Positions 1 to 13,784 are shown, numbered from the stretch's first letter. The stretch is DNA of 64,000 nucleotides from Datnioides undecimradiatus (GCA_008933995.1 WARS01000034.1:2371501-2435500); one strand, 5' to 3'. Numbers and translations: made by a program. Notes: generated by a model not told the origin, from the letters alone.

Positions 1-3000
1 CACTCCCCACACTGTTCAAACTACCTACACTACAGAAAAGCACACAATGGGTCATCTGAATCAGTAGAAAGTACATTGTGTACATCAAAACACCTGTTGC
101 ATCGTGGGAAAACGAGGCACCAGGTTTTAAATATGGTTCTGTTGCATCAATGTGGATTTACACTGTCCACTGCGAGTCCAAAACTTCTATATGAGGGGAA
201 TTCTACATCAGTGGAGTATCCTTGAGCTTCAGTGCAAACTACAGAGTGTAAAACATTGTGAATCTGGAGACATTAAGCCTCTCCAACACACGCACATGGA
301 GGAAGAGACATTTGCATCATAGAGCTCATTAAAGGTTATACCATCCGCCAGCTTGTGCGTGTGTGCGTGCACATCTGCAAATGTGTATCGTCTGCTGCAT
401 CCATGTGTGTGCACCTTGTGTGCAAGGAGCTCCTGCACCTCCTTCCCGCAGGTGATTGTCAGCTTGACTAACCTGGCTAGCTAAGATGTGAGGAGAAGCG
501 TTTGCCAGCATCTAAACTCCTCTTCATCTAATGAAATGTCACTGGACTTGAAATATTGAGGAGGCTCATCTGAGAATTGTCCTTTCAGCTGGTGAGGTGT
601 CACCGCTGTGCCAAATGTCAGCTCTGTGAGGATCAAGGAGAAGAGGCCTGCTAGGGCCGAGTCAGCCTCAAAGCCACCAAGATTTGAGCCAGAGGTGGAA
701 AGAGCAACTATTTTACTCCAGCTGAAACGCTGCAATTTTGGGTGTGAACTCTCTCCTCTTGGCAGGAAGTCACCTATCAAATGTCTAAATTGACATACAA
801 TCTATCACTGTCACACTGAGAAAAGTCAATGCAATACCTTTAAACTTTGTCCCTTTGGGTAATACATCATAAAATTGCAACATTGCTGGTTTTGGACTCT
901 GACCGCTGACCTTAGTTGCCTGTCATCAATCTCTTTCACTCCATTTCCTGTCTGTTTCTCTATCAAAGTATCACAGAAAAAAGGGTTTTTGGATATTCTG
1001 AAATGCTACAATGTCATTTGGCAATGCGACATACATATAGCATAAGTACAACAATACTGATATGTTCTAAAACAATATGTAATATGGCAGTATATTGGTA
1101 ATATCTATACAGTTTGATGTTGCATAAAAATATATAAACCACTCCACCTGTAGGGCAAATGTCTGTCTCTTGCATGTCTCCTCTCCAACTCTCTGCACAA
1201 CCCCCAACTCAGTCACAAGCAACACAGGGGTGCTTCTTTACACTGGCAAAGTCAACATGAACCATTTTCTCATATGAACTATAAACCATGCCTGCAAAAT
1301 CAGGTTCTACATTTCCCGTTCACACATGCTGCATTCAACACAGGACTGCTTGTGATTTTCATCTATGCTGGGTCTTAAAACCGCCTAGCCTTCTAACATC
1401 ATAATGTAATTAAAAACACCACAAGGGAACTTCTCCACTGCTAACCTCTCCGCACCAACACCTGTCAGCTCTGAGAACAGCCACCGTCAAACCTAAAGCG
1501 CACGCACACACGCACTCCTTTAAAGGAGTTTATTTTTTATTTATTAAATTTATTTTTAATATGTTATATAACTTATATTGTTCCAGCTCTGAAGCTGAAA
1601 GTTATACCCTGTTTAGAAAAACAATTTCAATTCATTATTGCATCTAATAATTCAAATGTCATAAGGTTAAAAAGCAATATAATCATTAACGAAGAGGTCC
1701 ACTCAGTTTTTAAGAATCCACCCACATTCATGTTGTTACTCGGTTGCTGATCATGTTGCTGCTTCACAAACCCAACTGCAAACCTGGACCCTAAATAAAA
1801 GCACAGTAAGTTTGAAATAAAGAGGGAGCTTCATGTCCTCAATCCAATAATCTTTTAAAGAAGCTGCATGCGCCTCGTCTCATTAGTGAAGGGCAACTCA
1901 ATTCAAAACATCCATCTGTGTTTCTAATGGAACTGACCATATTATAGCCAGACCTTTGCCTTTAGTACCATCAATTCATACAAGTTACTTGAGGATATGA
2001 GAATGTGATTTCATGTGAAAATATCTATCTCACAATGGTAGTTTTTCATCCTTTGCAGTCAGTCATAAAAAAATCTGAGGGAATCTACTGAGAAACTAAT
2101 GGGATGTCACACTGACCCACAGCTGGGAGAAACACCATAAACAAAGGCTGAAAGTCTCTGAAATGTGTTTCATGTCAAACATTTTAATTATTTCCAAGTG
2201 TGAAAAATAACTGACGCTGTGTTTACAAGAAAATTCAGCACTTCATTCAAGGGCACGTTTCAGCAGAACACAAGCATCAGTTTCCTCTGACAGACTAAGG
2301 CACAGTCTGCACCCTTGTTACACCTACATTCCAGCATATATATGGTTTTTTTTTTAAAAAGCAGGTAAACCTGCTAAAAATAGGTTAGTGACTCTTCACA
2401 ATGTCAGTGGACCTGTGTCACATTCGCCACCACGTACACACTGAAAACATGGTGACAGTAGAAAGCAATATATTCATTTAATCATCATTGATTTAATTTG
2501 GTTATTACTTGCCCTGGGCTGTGAGCAAACCCCCTTTCCCTCAGCATTTTCGATTTGCTGTTGTATATTGCGCTGTCTCTCACACTGCCAGTAACCTGCC
2601 TCTTCATTTCCTCATCTCCTTGAATCAGGAGAAGCTCTCTCACCTCCCTGTCTTGCCTGCGTTGCGTCTTGCACGCAAAAGACAAAATCACCCGTGATTC
2701 CTGTAAAAAACACTAATGTTCCTGGCCCTTTACACGCCAGCATCCAGAACTTCACCGCCATAGCATTGCACTGGAAAAGGGGCGAAAATTAGCGTGTGCA
2801 CCCAAGTGTTCTGTTTACATTGCTGCCAATTTGAGCTGGAGCAGATATATAACCAGGACTACTTCAGAGTCATTTGACCCAGGAATGAATACCAACTGTG
2901 CCCTTTCACACTGAGGAAAAATATCAGCTATATGAATATGAAACTAGGCTTTATAAATACCCTACAAGGTGGCATCAGTCAGGATGCTCCCCAAACTCCA

Positions 3001-3450
3001 AGAATATTAAAACCTACTTACAGCAAATATAGGTTTACATATGACACATAAAAACAGACGTAAACTACAGATGTTTAAATGATATACTGCATTTACTATG
3101 ATGGCCACCATCAAGGTTAAGCATGCTCATACACACTTGATCATTGTTGGGATAAGAAGAGACAAGAATGATTAAGAAATTTGGCAATGTTCACCACAAA
3201 GAGCCAAACCAACAGATGCCACAGTGCTCGGCGAGTCCAAGGCTTCACATCACATATTTTTCAGCACAAACATGCAGAAAGCCCTGATAGCTCTGCTTTG
3301 TACACCCATCTGTACTAATCAGAAATGATTACCATAAAAACTGAGCATAGCCGCGAAACTCCCAAATACATTGTCTTCACACAATAATGTGCTTGTTAGG
3401 TTGCAACAAGCGTTAGTGCTTCAATATTGTCGGCGGGCACAACAAATCTG

Positions 3451-3661
3451 TACTAAACACAGTATGTGTCTGTAGTTTTGCAGGGATTTAGTCATAAACC
3501 AGAGTACAAGACAACTGAATTTTTGACTGGATGACGGCACAAGAAGAACAGGTCAGGAGGTCACAGTAGCTGAGATACTTCCTCTGCCTACACCAGATTT
3601 CCTGACAACCTACTCAATAGTTGACATTTCAGTCTTGACTAAAGTGGATGACAACTGACAA
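3451..3661 (+). repeat. Teleost interspersed repeat fragment
   Basis: Motifs ACTAAACACAGTAT, TAGTTTTGCAGGGATTTAGTCATAAACC, TTTTTGACTGGATGACGGCAC and CTCAATAGTTGACATTTCAGTC follow the order of a common fish repeat (GCAGGTATTTGGTCATAAACC in the form I remember). Strongly diverged. Confidence 0.55.
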
Positions 3662-6600
3662 AAAAGCAAACTCTCCCTGGTCGTTAGTGCTGCCTAGTTC
3701 TTCTTTATATTAACTTCTGCCTTTATAAAAGCACTTTGTTAATTGGCAAACTAGCTTTAGCACACTCTGTCTATCCTCTCTACACTTCAAAGTGTCCCTT
3801 TCATCCCAGATATGGTCACTTCATCTTTCATCCTATCCAATTCATTTTCAGTTGAAGCTTCACGTCAGTCTGAAATCACAGCATTGGAGTGTAAGGCAAA
3901 CACTTCCTTGTTATTTCTGGAGCTGGGGTACAAAAAAAGAATCCAAACTCAGTCTGAACTTTCTCAGTAAATACTGTTAAGATTCCTCAAATCTAATTTC
4001 CACTGGTTTCATGCTTTAATAAAACAAAGGATACATCTAAATCTTTCATCAAACAAGCAGAGAATATACGGCTGCTGACATACTGCACACGGATATGAGA
4101 GGAATTCACTAAGACCAAATGTTGCCATGCCCGCATCCCATTCTCCGCTCTCGTGCATAACCCTGGATTGATTGAATCTGACACGACTTCTGAATTGGAT
4201 CTATGAGATTTTAATATAGGATGCAAAGTGGGTCAAACTTTCCCTTGGATTTCAAAAAGCTTCAAATCTGAACCACAAATACCAGACATGAATTATGCAG
4301 CAATATGCAGTAATAGATAGTAAGTGGAGGGGGTTTAATGGGAAAATAAAGGGATGGTCATAAAGGAAAAGATGGGGGTGATTTAGTGAGAGAGAAACAG
4401 ATGGAAAGAGTGGAGCGAGAGAGACAGGAAACAGCTGCACAACAATGTCTGAGCAGCTTTGGTTTCTATTTCTGACACACACCTGGCTTTTATCTGAATC
4501 AAAGTCCTCATCTTTAGTGACACACACACACGTATGTAAAAGTGTGTAAAGGAAAGCCAAATCAGCGGCTCCAGATCTTATAAATAAACAAAAGAAAAAT
4601 GAATAAATATAGATGGATAAAAGTATTGTACTACAAACAGTAGCTGATTACTGGTTACAGTACATACACACACACCCACACACACACCTCCCATTGAAAT
4701 GCACACACAGTCTTTCCTTTTTCAGTCCCACCCACAGACTTAATTGTAAGCACCAGACATATTCAGGGAGGCTGTAATGGTGGATATGATTGCAGGAACC
4801 TGGTCAGTCAGCGCAGATCAATAGCGTGTTAGCTATGGACAATTACAGCCTTCAGTCACCGTCACCTGCTACAATCACGCCAAAACTGCAACTCGATTAG
4901 CTACCTGGCTATATTGAAAAGCTGTCAGGTTGACTGAATTTGCATATAGGCTGACACTGAACAGTGCGCCTAATCTGAGAGAGAAACAGTGGCTGAGCAG
5001 CTTGCTCAGGATTAACTTTTAGAAAGAAAATCAGGCTTTCAGGTAAATCTGATGAGGTCCAGTTATTTTACTCTGCTATGTTGCAGTTGTTTCTCAAGTG
5101 TCGAGGGATTTAAAACAGGGACAGTCCCACAGTTTAAGGTGCTAATAGCTTAATCAGATGTTTTGTCTCCCTATTCTGAGTTGCTAAGCAGTAATTTCTC
5201 TTGAGATCAGCACTGACTACTTCTTCCTTGGATTTTCTATCCTGTCACTGTCAGTGCTGCTAACTTCGTCTTCTCAGCCATTGTGTCTATTGCTGCTTAT
5301 ATACATTAGCCAGTTCTTTTGTGTGTTACAAAACAAAAAGGAAAACACACACAGATATGAAGCAATGATCTTGTGACACAGACCTCATGGAGCAAATTAA
5401 GATACCACAAACCCGAAGCAACCTACTGCTGCAATTTGCATCATTACGCCTCATCATACACCTTCTCAAAGTTATAACTCAGTCAAATCTGGACACACGC
5501 AAGATATGCACATTAATAGATTCAGTATGACTAATACGTTTCTTGGATATATACCTACTTTATAAACTAAAGCCAAACAACTGGATTTTAATAACAAACT
5601 AAACTGCATAACTTCAACACAATATCGGAATCATAAAGCCAGTAAAATGAAATACCTGACAAAACTTCAAACATGTTGCTTCAGCGTTAAACAGCTCAGC
5701 AGGTTTACCAGCCAGAGAAAACACAGGAAATAGGGATTGCAGAGCATTATGAGGAAGTGCTGCCAAATTTGGCATCACTATGCATCACTAGTTACAATTT
5801 GTTATCTGTCAGCTGTTCACGATCGGAATTAGCAGAATAGCACACAAGCATGAAATACAGATGTCCATAAAGAGGGTCTCAAAAGAGGGAATGGATCACA
5901 ATAGCGTTAGCTAATGTTATGCCAACTGAATGCTAACATTAGCGAATCATACATAATTGAAATCTTGCAAAATCAAACGATCATAAGCAGCACAGAACAC
6001 AGCTGAGCACACAAAAAGCTGCAATGCACAGTCAGAAACAAATGTACGCAGCAGCGCTCACAAACTCAGCCCACCATGGCAGTGGTTACCAGCAGGACGC
6101 TCTATTCAAAGTGCCTGTCTAAACTGGCGGTAACTGTGCACAGGTGACGGCATTAAGCCTTTAGAAATGGCCGACTTGCTCTTGATGACGTCACACTAAC
6201 AATCCCTATTCAGCATTTAAACACTCGCGCTTTCAAATTTTGTCATCAGTTCAGTTGTCTAACAGCTTTTCTTTACTGCCGTCAGATAGCTGCACACTGG
6301 TTTAACTCAATGTTAATGTTTTAGCTCTATGCTCCTTCACTTAAACTGGCAAGTTTAGCCTTGTGGTAGCGTGCTAGCACCTCGCAGCGCAATATTTCTC
6401 TGAATACGTTAGCTTCATTCACCAATTCGTTGTCCCTCAGCAGGTTTCAGTGAGCAGAGCGTCTTTCACACACTCACCCAGGGTCTTACACCAAAGAAGG
6501 AAGCTGTTACTGCTCTAATTTGACGTGTTGTTTTTATTGTGTTGTGTTTTAACCGTTTTGTCCTGGTAGCTTTACTGCTCGGCCTCAGGTGTGTTTACGG

Positions 6601-6783
6601 TGTCGCTCAGTGTCTAATTAATGCATGCGCTCCAGCTGGAGTAATCTACTGCGGACCTGCGTTCACTTCCGTGTTGTTAACTCTTTGTGGGCCGAGTGAA
6701 ACATACTAAAAAGTACATGAAATGATTTAAAAAAATAGAATTTCTTAAACGGGCCACCCAAGCAGCTCTATCTCTTTCTCTCT

Positions 6784-6787
6784 CACA

Positions 6788-6823
<36 letters not shown>
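6784..6823 (+). repeat. (CA)n microsatellite
   Basis: About 20 CA units with one TA interruption. Confidence 0.95.
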
Positions 6824-6825
<2 letters not shown>

Positions 6826-8409
6826 AACAGTTAAAAATACAAGACAAAAAAGTGGTTGAAGTTTAAACCTTAAATCATCCATTTAGCAACAGATTATCTT
6901 GAAACTATAGCTCCAACTGATAGTAACAGTCAGCTAACAGTTACATCTCGCACACATTGAAAATATTGTATCAGTTTTACTGTGGTTCATATTATTGTCC
7001 CATTAATCAGTCAAACGGACATCCTTATCATTAGTCAATTTGTAACCCATTATCCATCTGTGGGTTGCATCCACCCGCCTGCTCAGTGGACCTTAAGTAT
7101 AGAGCTATAATGTTGTTACTGTCAACAAATCACATCAAAAGACCAATAACATGTTTATCCATCTCTTAATCAACTTAACTTTCTGTTTACCCTACCCTGC
7201 AGGCCCAAGCCATTGGGACAGAGAGCCAGAGGACAAACCTTTCTGCTATCTAATGTAATATACTATATTATCAACCCTAAAAGAAGTCTCAGTTGTTTTC
7301 TAGAACAGCTGAGCACGTTCATCAAATATTAACTCAGCGTTTTGGCATTTGTTGGGTACTACTTTTAGTAGTGGAATGATACACCTGTTATACTCTAGTG
7401 AGTGTTTGCAGCAGTATATGTGGGACTGAGTAGATGAACCAAAACAAACAATGTGTGTGTTCATAGAGAGAAATGGACATGTCACTCAGTGCATTAGTGT
7501 GGCCCATTTGTGTGTATCTAATAGTTTTTGGACAACACTGGAGCTCAGTGGCTCAGAGGAATGCCATATTTAACAGTGGGTTGTATTTGGATACTCACAT
7601 TATACATGCAAGTCTATCTAGGTCTATGGGACTCTGGGTCACTCTGGGCAGCCAAAGTAAACTAAATTCTCGAGAGCACAAACACTTGAACCGTTCTTAA
7701 ATGTTTTTTGTAATTTATTGGATGACTGGTATATTTTTAGAGAGCGGCTCGGAACTAAACTTTAATCAAACTCCTTGAATCATCCCAAACTCCAAATGTG
7801 CGTGGCCGCAGAGCCCTCACAGCATTCAAAGCCTTCCATTCCAACCCGCTTTGTCCTCGATTCCCTGGTGAGCACACACGCAAACACTGACACACTTGCA
7901 AACACTCCGCCACGCACGCACGTCTTCACACAGTACACGACGATCACACAGATCACACACAGTGATCACACTCTGAATCCAAAAGGAAACTGACACAATA
8001 GGGACACAAAAGCATCTCATCTTCATCTCGGGCGAACTGCTTCTTATCGGTTAAGGTGAGGCTCAACACTTACTCAGCTCGGGGGAAATGTGGGTCGCTT
8101 TTTCACAAGTGGACCAGCCAACCACTTTATATGAAGATTAGGCTCACTGCTGACTTCACAAGACTGGAGGAGACAGGAGGAAAACAAACACGGGAACTAA
8201 GATAATAACCCTGTTATGTTGTATCTCAGATTTCTACAGTTTATTTCTCGAGTTTTGCTTCACTGCTGTGGAACTGAAATGCACTTTTGGCCATTTTAAT
8301 AATTTCAGATTAAAATAAATCACTTCTCTGTAAGATAAGACATAAATCTTAACATTAAGGCCTTTTGTTGCGTTAAATTGATTGGAAAAATGTTCATACA
8401 AAATGTAAA

Positions 8410-8800
8410 GACAATGATAGACACAGTTATACACTAATATGAAGGCGGAGCCAGCAGACAATTAGCTTAGCATACAGATTGGATGCAGGGGGAACAGCTG
8501 GTCTGACTCTATCCAAAGTTGCGGTTGCAGGGGGCAATTACAGGACTATTTCTTGGGCAGGCACAGTCACTTCCTGGCATCTCTTTCGTTACCATTAGAT
8601 TGCTGGGCAACTTACAGAGTCACTGCTCCCAGCCGAGAAAACGTCCAGTACAAAACGTCACAAAACATCTGTGTCGTTTTTATAACTGTAATCTACTACC
8701 TCCTGCTTCCAGTCCTAATGCTAAGCTAAATTAAACTAATGCTATAGATGTAGATATAGATACAGATATAGACATGAGAGCGGTACCTAACTCATAGTGT
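8410..8800. mobile_element. Palindromic MITE-like repeat
   Basis: The left arm has GGAGCCAGCAGACAATTAGCTTAGCATACAGATTGGATGCAGGGGGAACAGC. The right arm carries its inverse (CTCCTGCTTCCAGTCCTAATGCTAAGCTAAATTAA) and then ACATGAGAGCGGTACC. The centre (TTCTTGGGCAGGCACAGTCACTTCCTGG) also fits a common percomorph repeat. Edges are approximate. Same family as the half-copy at 22.3 kb. Confidence 0.65.
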
Positions 8801-9190
8801 CCATAGTGAATTTCAAATAGTTTAATTTTCATACAGTCGTTACGTGCCAGACTGAAGCTAATGAAAACTCACTTTGTTCCCACATACATGTAAAATATTA
8901 CACAGGATTAGAAGGTCTAAGACACAACAGGGAATACACCCCACAATGCTAATTTAGCTTAAAGTGGTTGTTTTTACCAAAGAAGTGAGCTTCACCGTGA
9001 GATACAAACATGCTTCCCGGCTTTAAATTAGTGGCCAATTAATACAGAAATCCCAACTAAGCTTAAAACAACAATGTGCACTCTGGTTCCACAGCCAGCA
9101 GCATATAAACAAGCAGGAGCAGAAGAACTACAGAAGAGACGGTGCTCACATTAAAAAAGAAGCGAACGGAAAAGCATTGTTTGATACTGC

Positions 9191-9500
9191 GTGTGTGTGT
9201 GTGTGTGTGTGTGTAAAAAGGATGACTTTGATTTAGACAAAATCCAGGTGTATCTCGGAAATGAGCCACACTGTTCTGACTTCAGTAGCAGGCTGTCGAC
9301 ACGAGTGTACGTGTGTGTGTGTGTGTGTGTTTGTGTGAGTGTGTTAGAGATTCACTGCAGCAGTTCTCAACTGAACCCACTCTTTTTTACGATGACTTAA
9401 ATGTCCCAGATCTGTCTTTGACTCAGCGTCATCTTCAAGTGTGTTCTTTTGTGTGTTTGTATGTGTGTGTGTTTCTAGGTGTGCGTGTGTGTGTGTGTGT
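9191..9500 (+). repeat. Cluster of three (GT)n tracts
   Basis: GT tracts at 9,191-9,214, 9,311-9,344 and 9,469-9,500, separated by about 100-120 bp. Confidence 0.9.
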
Positions 9501-9707
9501 TTCCCATATGCACATACATGCCCGTGTGATTCTGTTGCCTCACATTATCCTGCAAAGACATTAACATTTCATGGACGATACCGAGGTTTGTCAACTGGAT
9601 CTCATCAAAATTTCATCCTTAATTATGGCAGCAGTGCTGGAAGGAGATTCCCCCTCCGCGAGCTCAGTGGCCGGCTGAACCGATCCCAGCGAGCCGCCAG
9701 TGGAGGC

Positions 9708-9730
9708 AAAAAAAAAAAAAAAAAAAAAAA
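9708..9730 (+). repeat. Poly(A) tract
   Basis: 23 consecutive A. No retrotransposed gene or SINE could be recognised directly upstream. Confidence 0.9.
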
Positions 9731-12304
9731 TCCCCACCAGGTTATTGACTGTGAGAGCTGGGTGCTTGGTCATTTTAAATAACCTAAGAACACAAATAAA
9801 CACTCTTAATGATCTGGAGATAAGTGTTCCCACCAGAGTCGTTCTACAAAGTCTTTGGAAACTTCATCTCGAGCGTAACGCCACTAAAACTCCCAACTGA
9901 AACCATTACGACTGAGAGTCTTTCAGGCTTGGTGTTGGTGGTGGCAACTTCAAGGTACACAGTGTCGCCTCAGACTGAGTTTTAATAAACCTTAAAATGA
10001 CTCCAAACCCATGAGTCCTGCAGCAGAGAGCCAGATGAACAGTTCTACTGTTTAAAGACCAAACTCCTGATTAGAAAAGTGGGCTTGATAATGTCACTGT
10101 GGGATTCTTTGCTGTTCTTCCATTGTTGGTAAATAGCTACAATTCTGAATAACTTATTACGGATAAAACACACAATTATACATTTCAATACTTCAAAATA
10201 CACTGGTAAAAAATCCAAGGACCTTTTCTTCCTCTGATCATTTTGAGACTGTGTTAAACATCTTGCCCTTCCTGTAGATGCCCAGGAGGCCAAACTTATA
10301 GGAAAACCAGGAAAAATTATAAAGGGAAATTACTTTCATATTGAGGGCTTGTCTAGAATTCTCCAGGGAAGAAGAATCACAATCAGAGTAGTAATTTAGT
10401 TGTTAAATCCTTCAAAATTATAAGAATAATGTATTTTTTGTACTTTTTTGGTACTGTTTTTGTAGTTTTAACCTTTTTTTGACAAACCTTCTACTGAGTT
10501 CTTCTTTTTACTTTTAAGACTTTCTGGACTCATGGATCACAGTTCAGGATCACGCTTCAGACCATTTCTTAGAAGTTTTATCCACATGGGCACACATCTT
10601 CTCCAGCCTGCATTAACAAACGTGTGCCAGCATGTGCAAAGATTTAGGTAACAAGAGGGGGAGGGAAAAGTCACAGTGGGCTGCAGGAAGTAAAACTACA
10701 ATGTATAAAAAGTTAAGAAACACTGTGTTTATTCCAAAATGTAGAGTAGAGCAATTCCCAAATGATTTCCATGCATCAGATCAGCTATTCCTCTGATTTT
10801 GTGAGCACTGTGCCGACTGTGAATGCAAAATCTCGACCCAGAGACATGAAATACCGGGAAAATGTTAACAAAGCAGAAGTAAATTGGAATATAGTCAGAC
10901 GCCACATGACATAATTAAAGTTATCTTAACTCGGGTCAACATTCAGAGCTTTACTCAAGAGCCCAGGTGTCTGCTTTCATGCATCCTGTCAGACATAGAG
11001 CCATACATCGTCTGATTATCAACTCACAGGTAACACACCTCTTGTTCTCAGAGGCCAACCAAGACAGCCTGGTTTGATTTCAGTGACTCTTGAGATACAG
11101 CAGGTACAACACATGGGACTTTGGCAATGGCTTCGCACTTAACACCAGGAACTGTTCCAGGCACCAGGCCCATCAGTGAGAGCCCTCCGGGGGATCAAAC
11201 CGGTAACCATCTGATTAGCAGCCAGCCTTCCTGCCTCTCTGTAGAGGACCATTCACCTCCGAGAAGCTTCGACGTCTGATTGCACCATTAGTATAGTAGA
11301 AATACTGTGGGTGCAATCAGAGAAACAGCCACCCTCAACTTCTCTCACACGCTGGAGTTTCTCATAGGCTGAGTGAAACAGTATGACAATCTGCTGTCGG
11401 TGTAAGAGAAAGGGAAAGAGAGACACCCCTGAATGAAGCTCCGCCTTTGCTTCATGCTCTCCAGAAACACAGTTCAACTTTGCACTCAAAAAGAAGCCCT
11501 GGTGACAGACATTTAGGCAGTCCAATAGGATGATTCACTCTTAGTTTGAAGCAAAATATGGAACTGGTCTAACAATGGGGAAGAAAGTGCTCACATTTAT
11601 GGTATTTTGTCTATGTGGTCTGTTTTTGTTTTTTTGTTGGTGTATAAAAATGACTAAAAGATACATACCAATCTACATCTTGCTATTCTATGATAACCAG
11701 GTATCTCCAAATTGCCCAACAGCCCCCATGAAACCACATTTTCAGACAAACCATCAGGTTTATTTAGTCTGAGAAAAAAGAAATTCTCCCAACCAACAGA
11801 GGAGCACATAGTCCTCTTACAAACAAGTGTAACCTCACCTCCTCTAGAGATACAGAGTTTTCCTTGGACAGTGACGACATCATATTTCCATGAAATGACA
11901 CCAACAGCGCCACTAGCTTGCTCAGAGCAAAGCCTACCTGCTAACTGCAATCAGCATTCAGATGGGAAACCCTTCAAAGCTAAACCTCATTAACCCAGTA
12001 ATCAGTCCCAGCAAAACACTGAGGACCCTCCCACTGTTTAAGAGAGGCTTACACATAAACCGGTTGGTCCGCCCCGCAGACAATCAGCATATCAATGGCC
12101 CTGCTCTTGATGAATAAAATGAACTATTACACTTGCTTGTAGTCCCTCTTTGTGTGTTGTCATGGTGATCCGAGCAACACACGAGCATCACTTTTAAGCC
12201 TCAATTTCTCAAAGAGGCAACAGGGTTCACTAAATAGTTGCATGTGTTATTTATATGATGCTGTGTGTTAAAACAACTACATTTAATTGCTGATTTATGC
12301 GAGA

Positions 12305-12401
12305 GCAGCAACTATTAGTTGATTATAATGATGAGTCAGTTGAAAATGAATTGACAACTATTTTATTAATAGAGTCATCATTTTTTGTTACTTTTCAAGC
12401 C
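12305..12401 (-). mobile_element. MITE-like element, first part (interrupted)
   Basis: CAGCAACTATTAGTTGATTA through GACAACTATTTTATTAAT to CTTTTCAAGCC matches one end of the GGGCTGCAACTA family in reverse orientation. It breaks where the LINE starts and resumes at 13,106. Confidence 0.6.
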
Positions 12402-13105
12402 ATTTCTTTCTTATACTGCTATGCTGATGATGTCCAGCTGGACGTATTCATGAAGCCTGGCAAATATTCAAATCTGTCCATTTTACAGAATTGCCTGTAG
12501 GAGATCAGCGCCTGAATGTCTCACAGATTCCTGCAGTTAAATGACGACAAATCAGGCCTTTGAGATATTTTAGCAGCACACGGGTTGGCTGGCTTTTAAC
12601 TTGAGGTGGGTCTCTAGAGAGCTACGGGTCATTTTTGATTTCCAGTCAAACTACAAGAAACATTGTAGGTCACTCATTGAGTCCTGTTATGTTATGTTAA
12701 TTAAGGAAATGAGCTGCATTGCCTTTTATCTTTCCAGCAGCTCAAACAAACTGCCCGCTGTTTTTGAAGCACATCTACAACGAGTCCAAAATTCTGCTGC
12801 ACAATTACTAACAAAGACTCTGCAGCGTTCCCATGATACCCTGGCGTGGTGTCCTCTTAAACTTACAGGCCCACTAGGCCCCTAAAGTCAGCAGAACAAA
12901 GAGCTCCTGATTGTGTCCCGCTTAAATTTAAAGAGTTAAAGTCGACCGAGCTGTTGAAACGTCAGATCAGCAAAATCATTTGTCACTTATTCCTGAAGGG
13001 AATGTTGATTTGCTCATATTCACACTCAGTTTTGCTTTAATCATCTGTGTGAAACTATGAAGCACTTTGTATGCCCGGTTTTGAAAAGTTTTGCTGATTT
13101 ACAAA
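12402..13105 (+). mobile_element. Decayed L2-like LINE fragment (3' end, reverse transcriptase)
   Basis: Translation gives YCYADDVQLDVFMKPGKYSN, then LSILQNCL, MSHRFLQLNDDKSGL, LRVIFDFQSNYKK and LQRVQNSAAQLLTKTLQRSH. These are hallmarks of the reverse transcriptase C-terminal half of fish L2/CR1-group elements (YADDTQLY, LQLNDDKTEV, LQLVQNAAARLLT). Stops and frameshifts are frequent, so it is inactive. The 3' end (GAAGCACTTTGTATGCCCGGTTTTGAAAAG) also resembles the L2 tail. Confidence 0.8.
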
Positions 13106-13301
13106 AAGCCAAACACTTTTGGATTTCAGTTTCTTAAATGTGAGACTTTGTTGCATTACTTTCATGTATGACAGCAGCGTGAATATTCTGGATTTAAAAC
13201 TGATCTGATGATATCACCTTTTTTTAAAAAAAAATGGATTAATTGAGAAAATCATCAGCAGATGATTCAGGAATTTAAAAAAAACTGTCAACTGCAGCTG
13301 T
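13106..13301 (-). mobile_element. MITE-like element, second part
   Basis: Resumes with GCCAAACACTTTTGGATTTCAGTTTCTTAAATGTGAG and ends with ATGGATTAATTGAGAAAATCATCAGCAGATGATTCAGG and CTGCAGCTGTAG. This is the continuation of the element broken at 12,401. AAGCCA occurs at both junctions and may be a target duplication. Confidence 0.6.
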
Positions 13302-13784
13302 AGTTCCAGTATGATCCGACCACAGATACTGAAAGCACATTCAAACAGTGCTATTTTCCAGTAAACAGAGATGAAGATTCAGACTGGAAGGCCGAGAATT
13401 GATCAAACACACACAACTGGATCGCAAATGTCCACAGACAACAATTATGTCTACCTGTATTCTTAGAAAGCATGTATAACACGTAGGAAAGTAGTCAGAC
13501 TATCCCTATTGATTGAATGGTGCAGCATTCAATAACATGAAGTCGTGGGTGTGAGTCCTTCACTCTGTGTAAACGTCATAAACACACACACACACACACA
13601 AGAACCTTAAAAGCCTTAAAACAACCTCCCTCCATTGCTACGGTGTCACCAGTTTCAGCACCACGGACAGCTCCACCTCCAACCAATAACAATCAGCAGC
13701 TTGCACGGCGCCACCCACGCTGGACCCCACTAAGTTTTCAAGCTATTACACCAGCTTCAAACTTATCAATACGTCGGATCTCAC

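Larger units (their letters stand above)
1..13784 (-). other. gabrg3 intron 2 (incomplete)
   Basis: No exon encoding the next gamma3 segment (the 68-nt exon with the YVNSIGPV-like motif, or the 221-nt exon) could be found by eye, so this stretch is read as intron running off the left edge. It contains repeat fragments at 3.45, 8.4-8.8 and 12.3-13.3 kb and CA/GT tracts at 4.67, 6.79, 9.19-9.50 and 13.58 kb. It also has a 23-nt poly(A) at 9,708 and a CpG-richer stretch near 6.06-6.70 kb with a consensus CRE. Most remaining sequence shows nothing recognisable. Confidence 0.7.

Noticed and set aside
1-13784. Possible third gabrg3 exon (68 nt)
   Set aside because: No reverse-complement of a VNSIGPV-type coding stretch was found by eye. 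A search of this region with a gamma3 profile would settle it.
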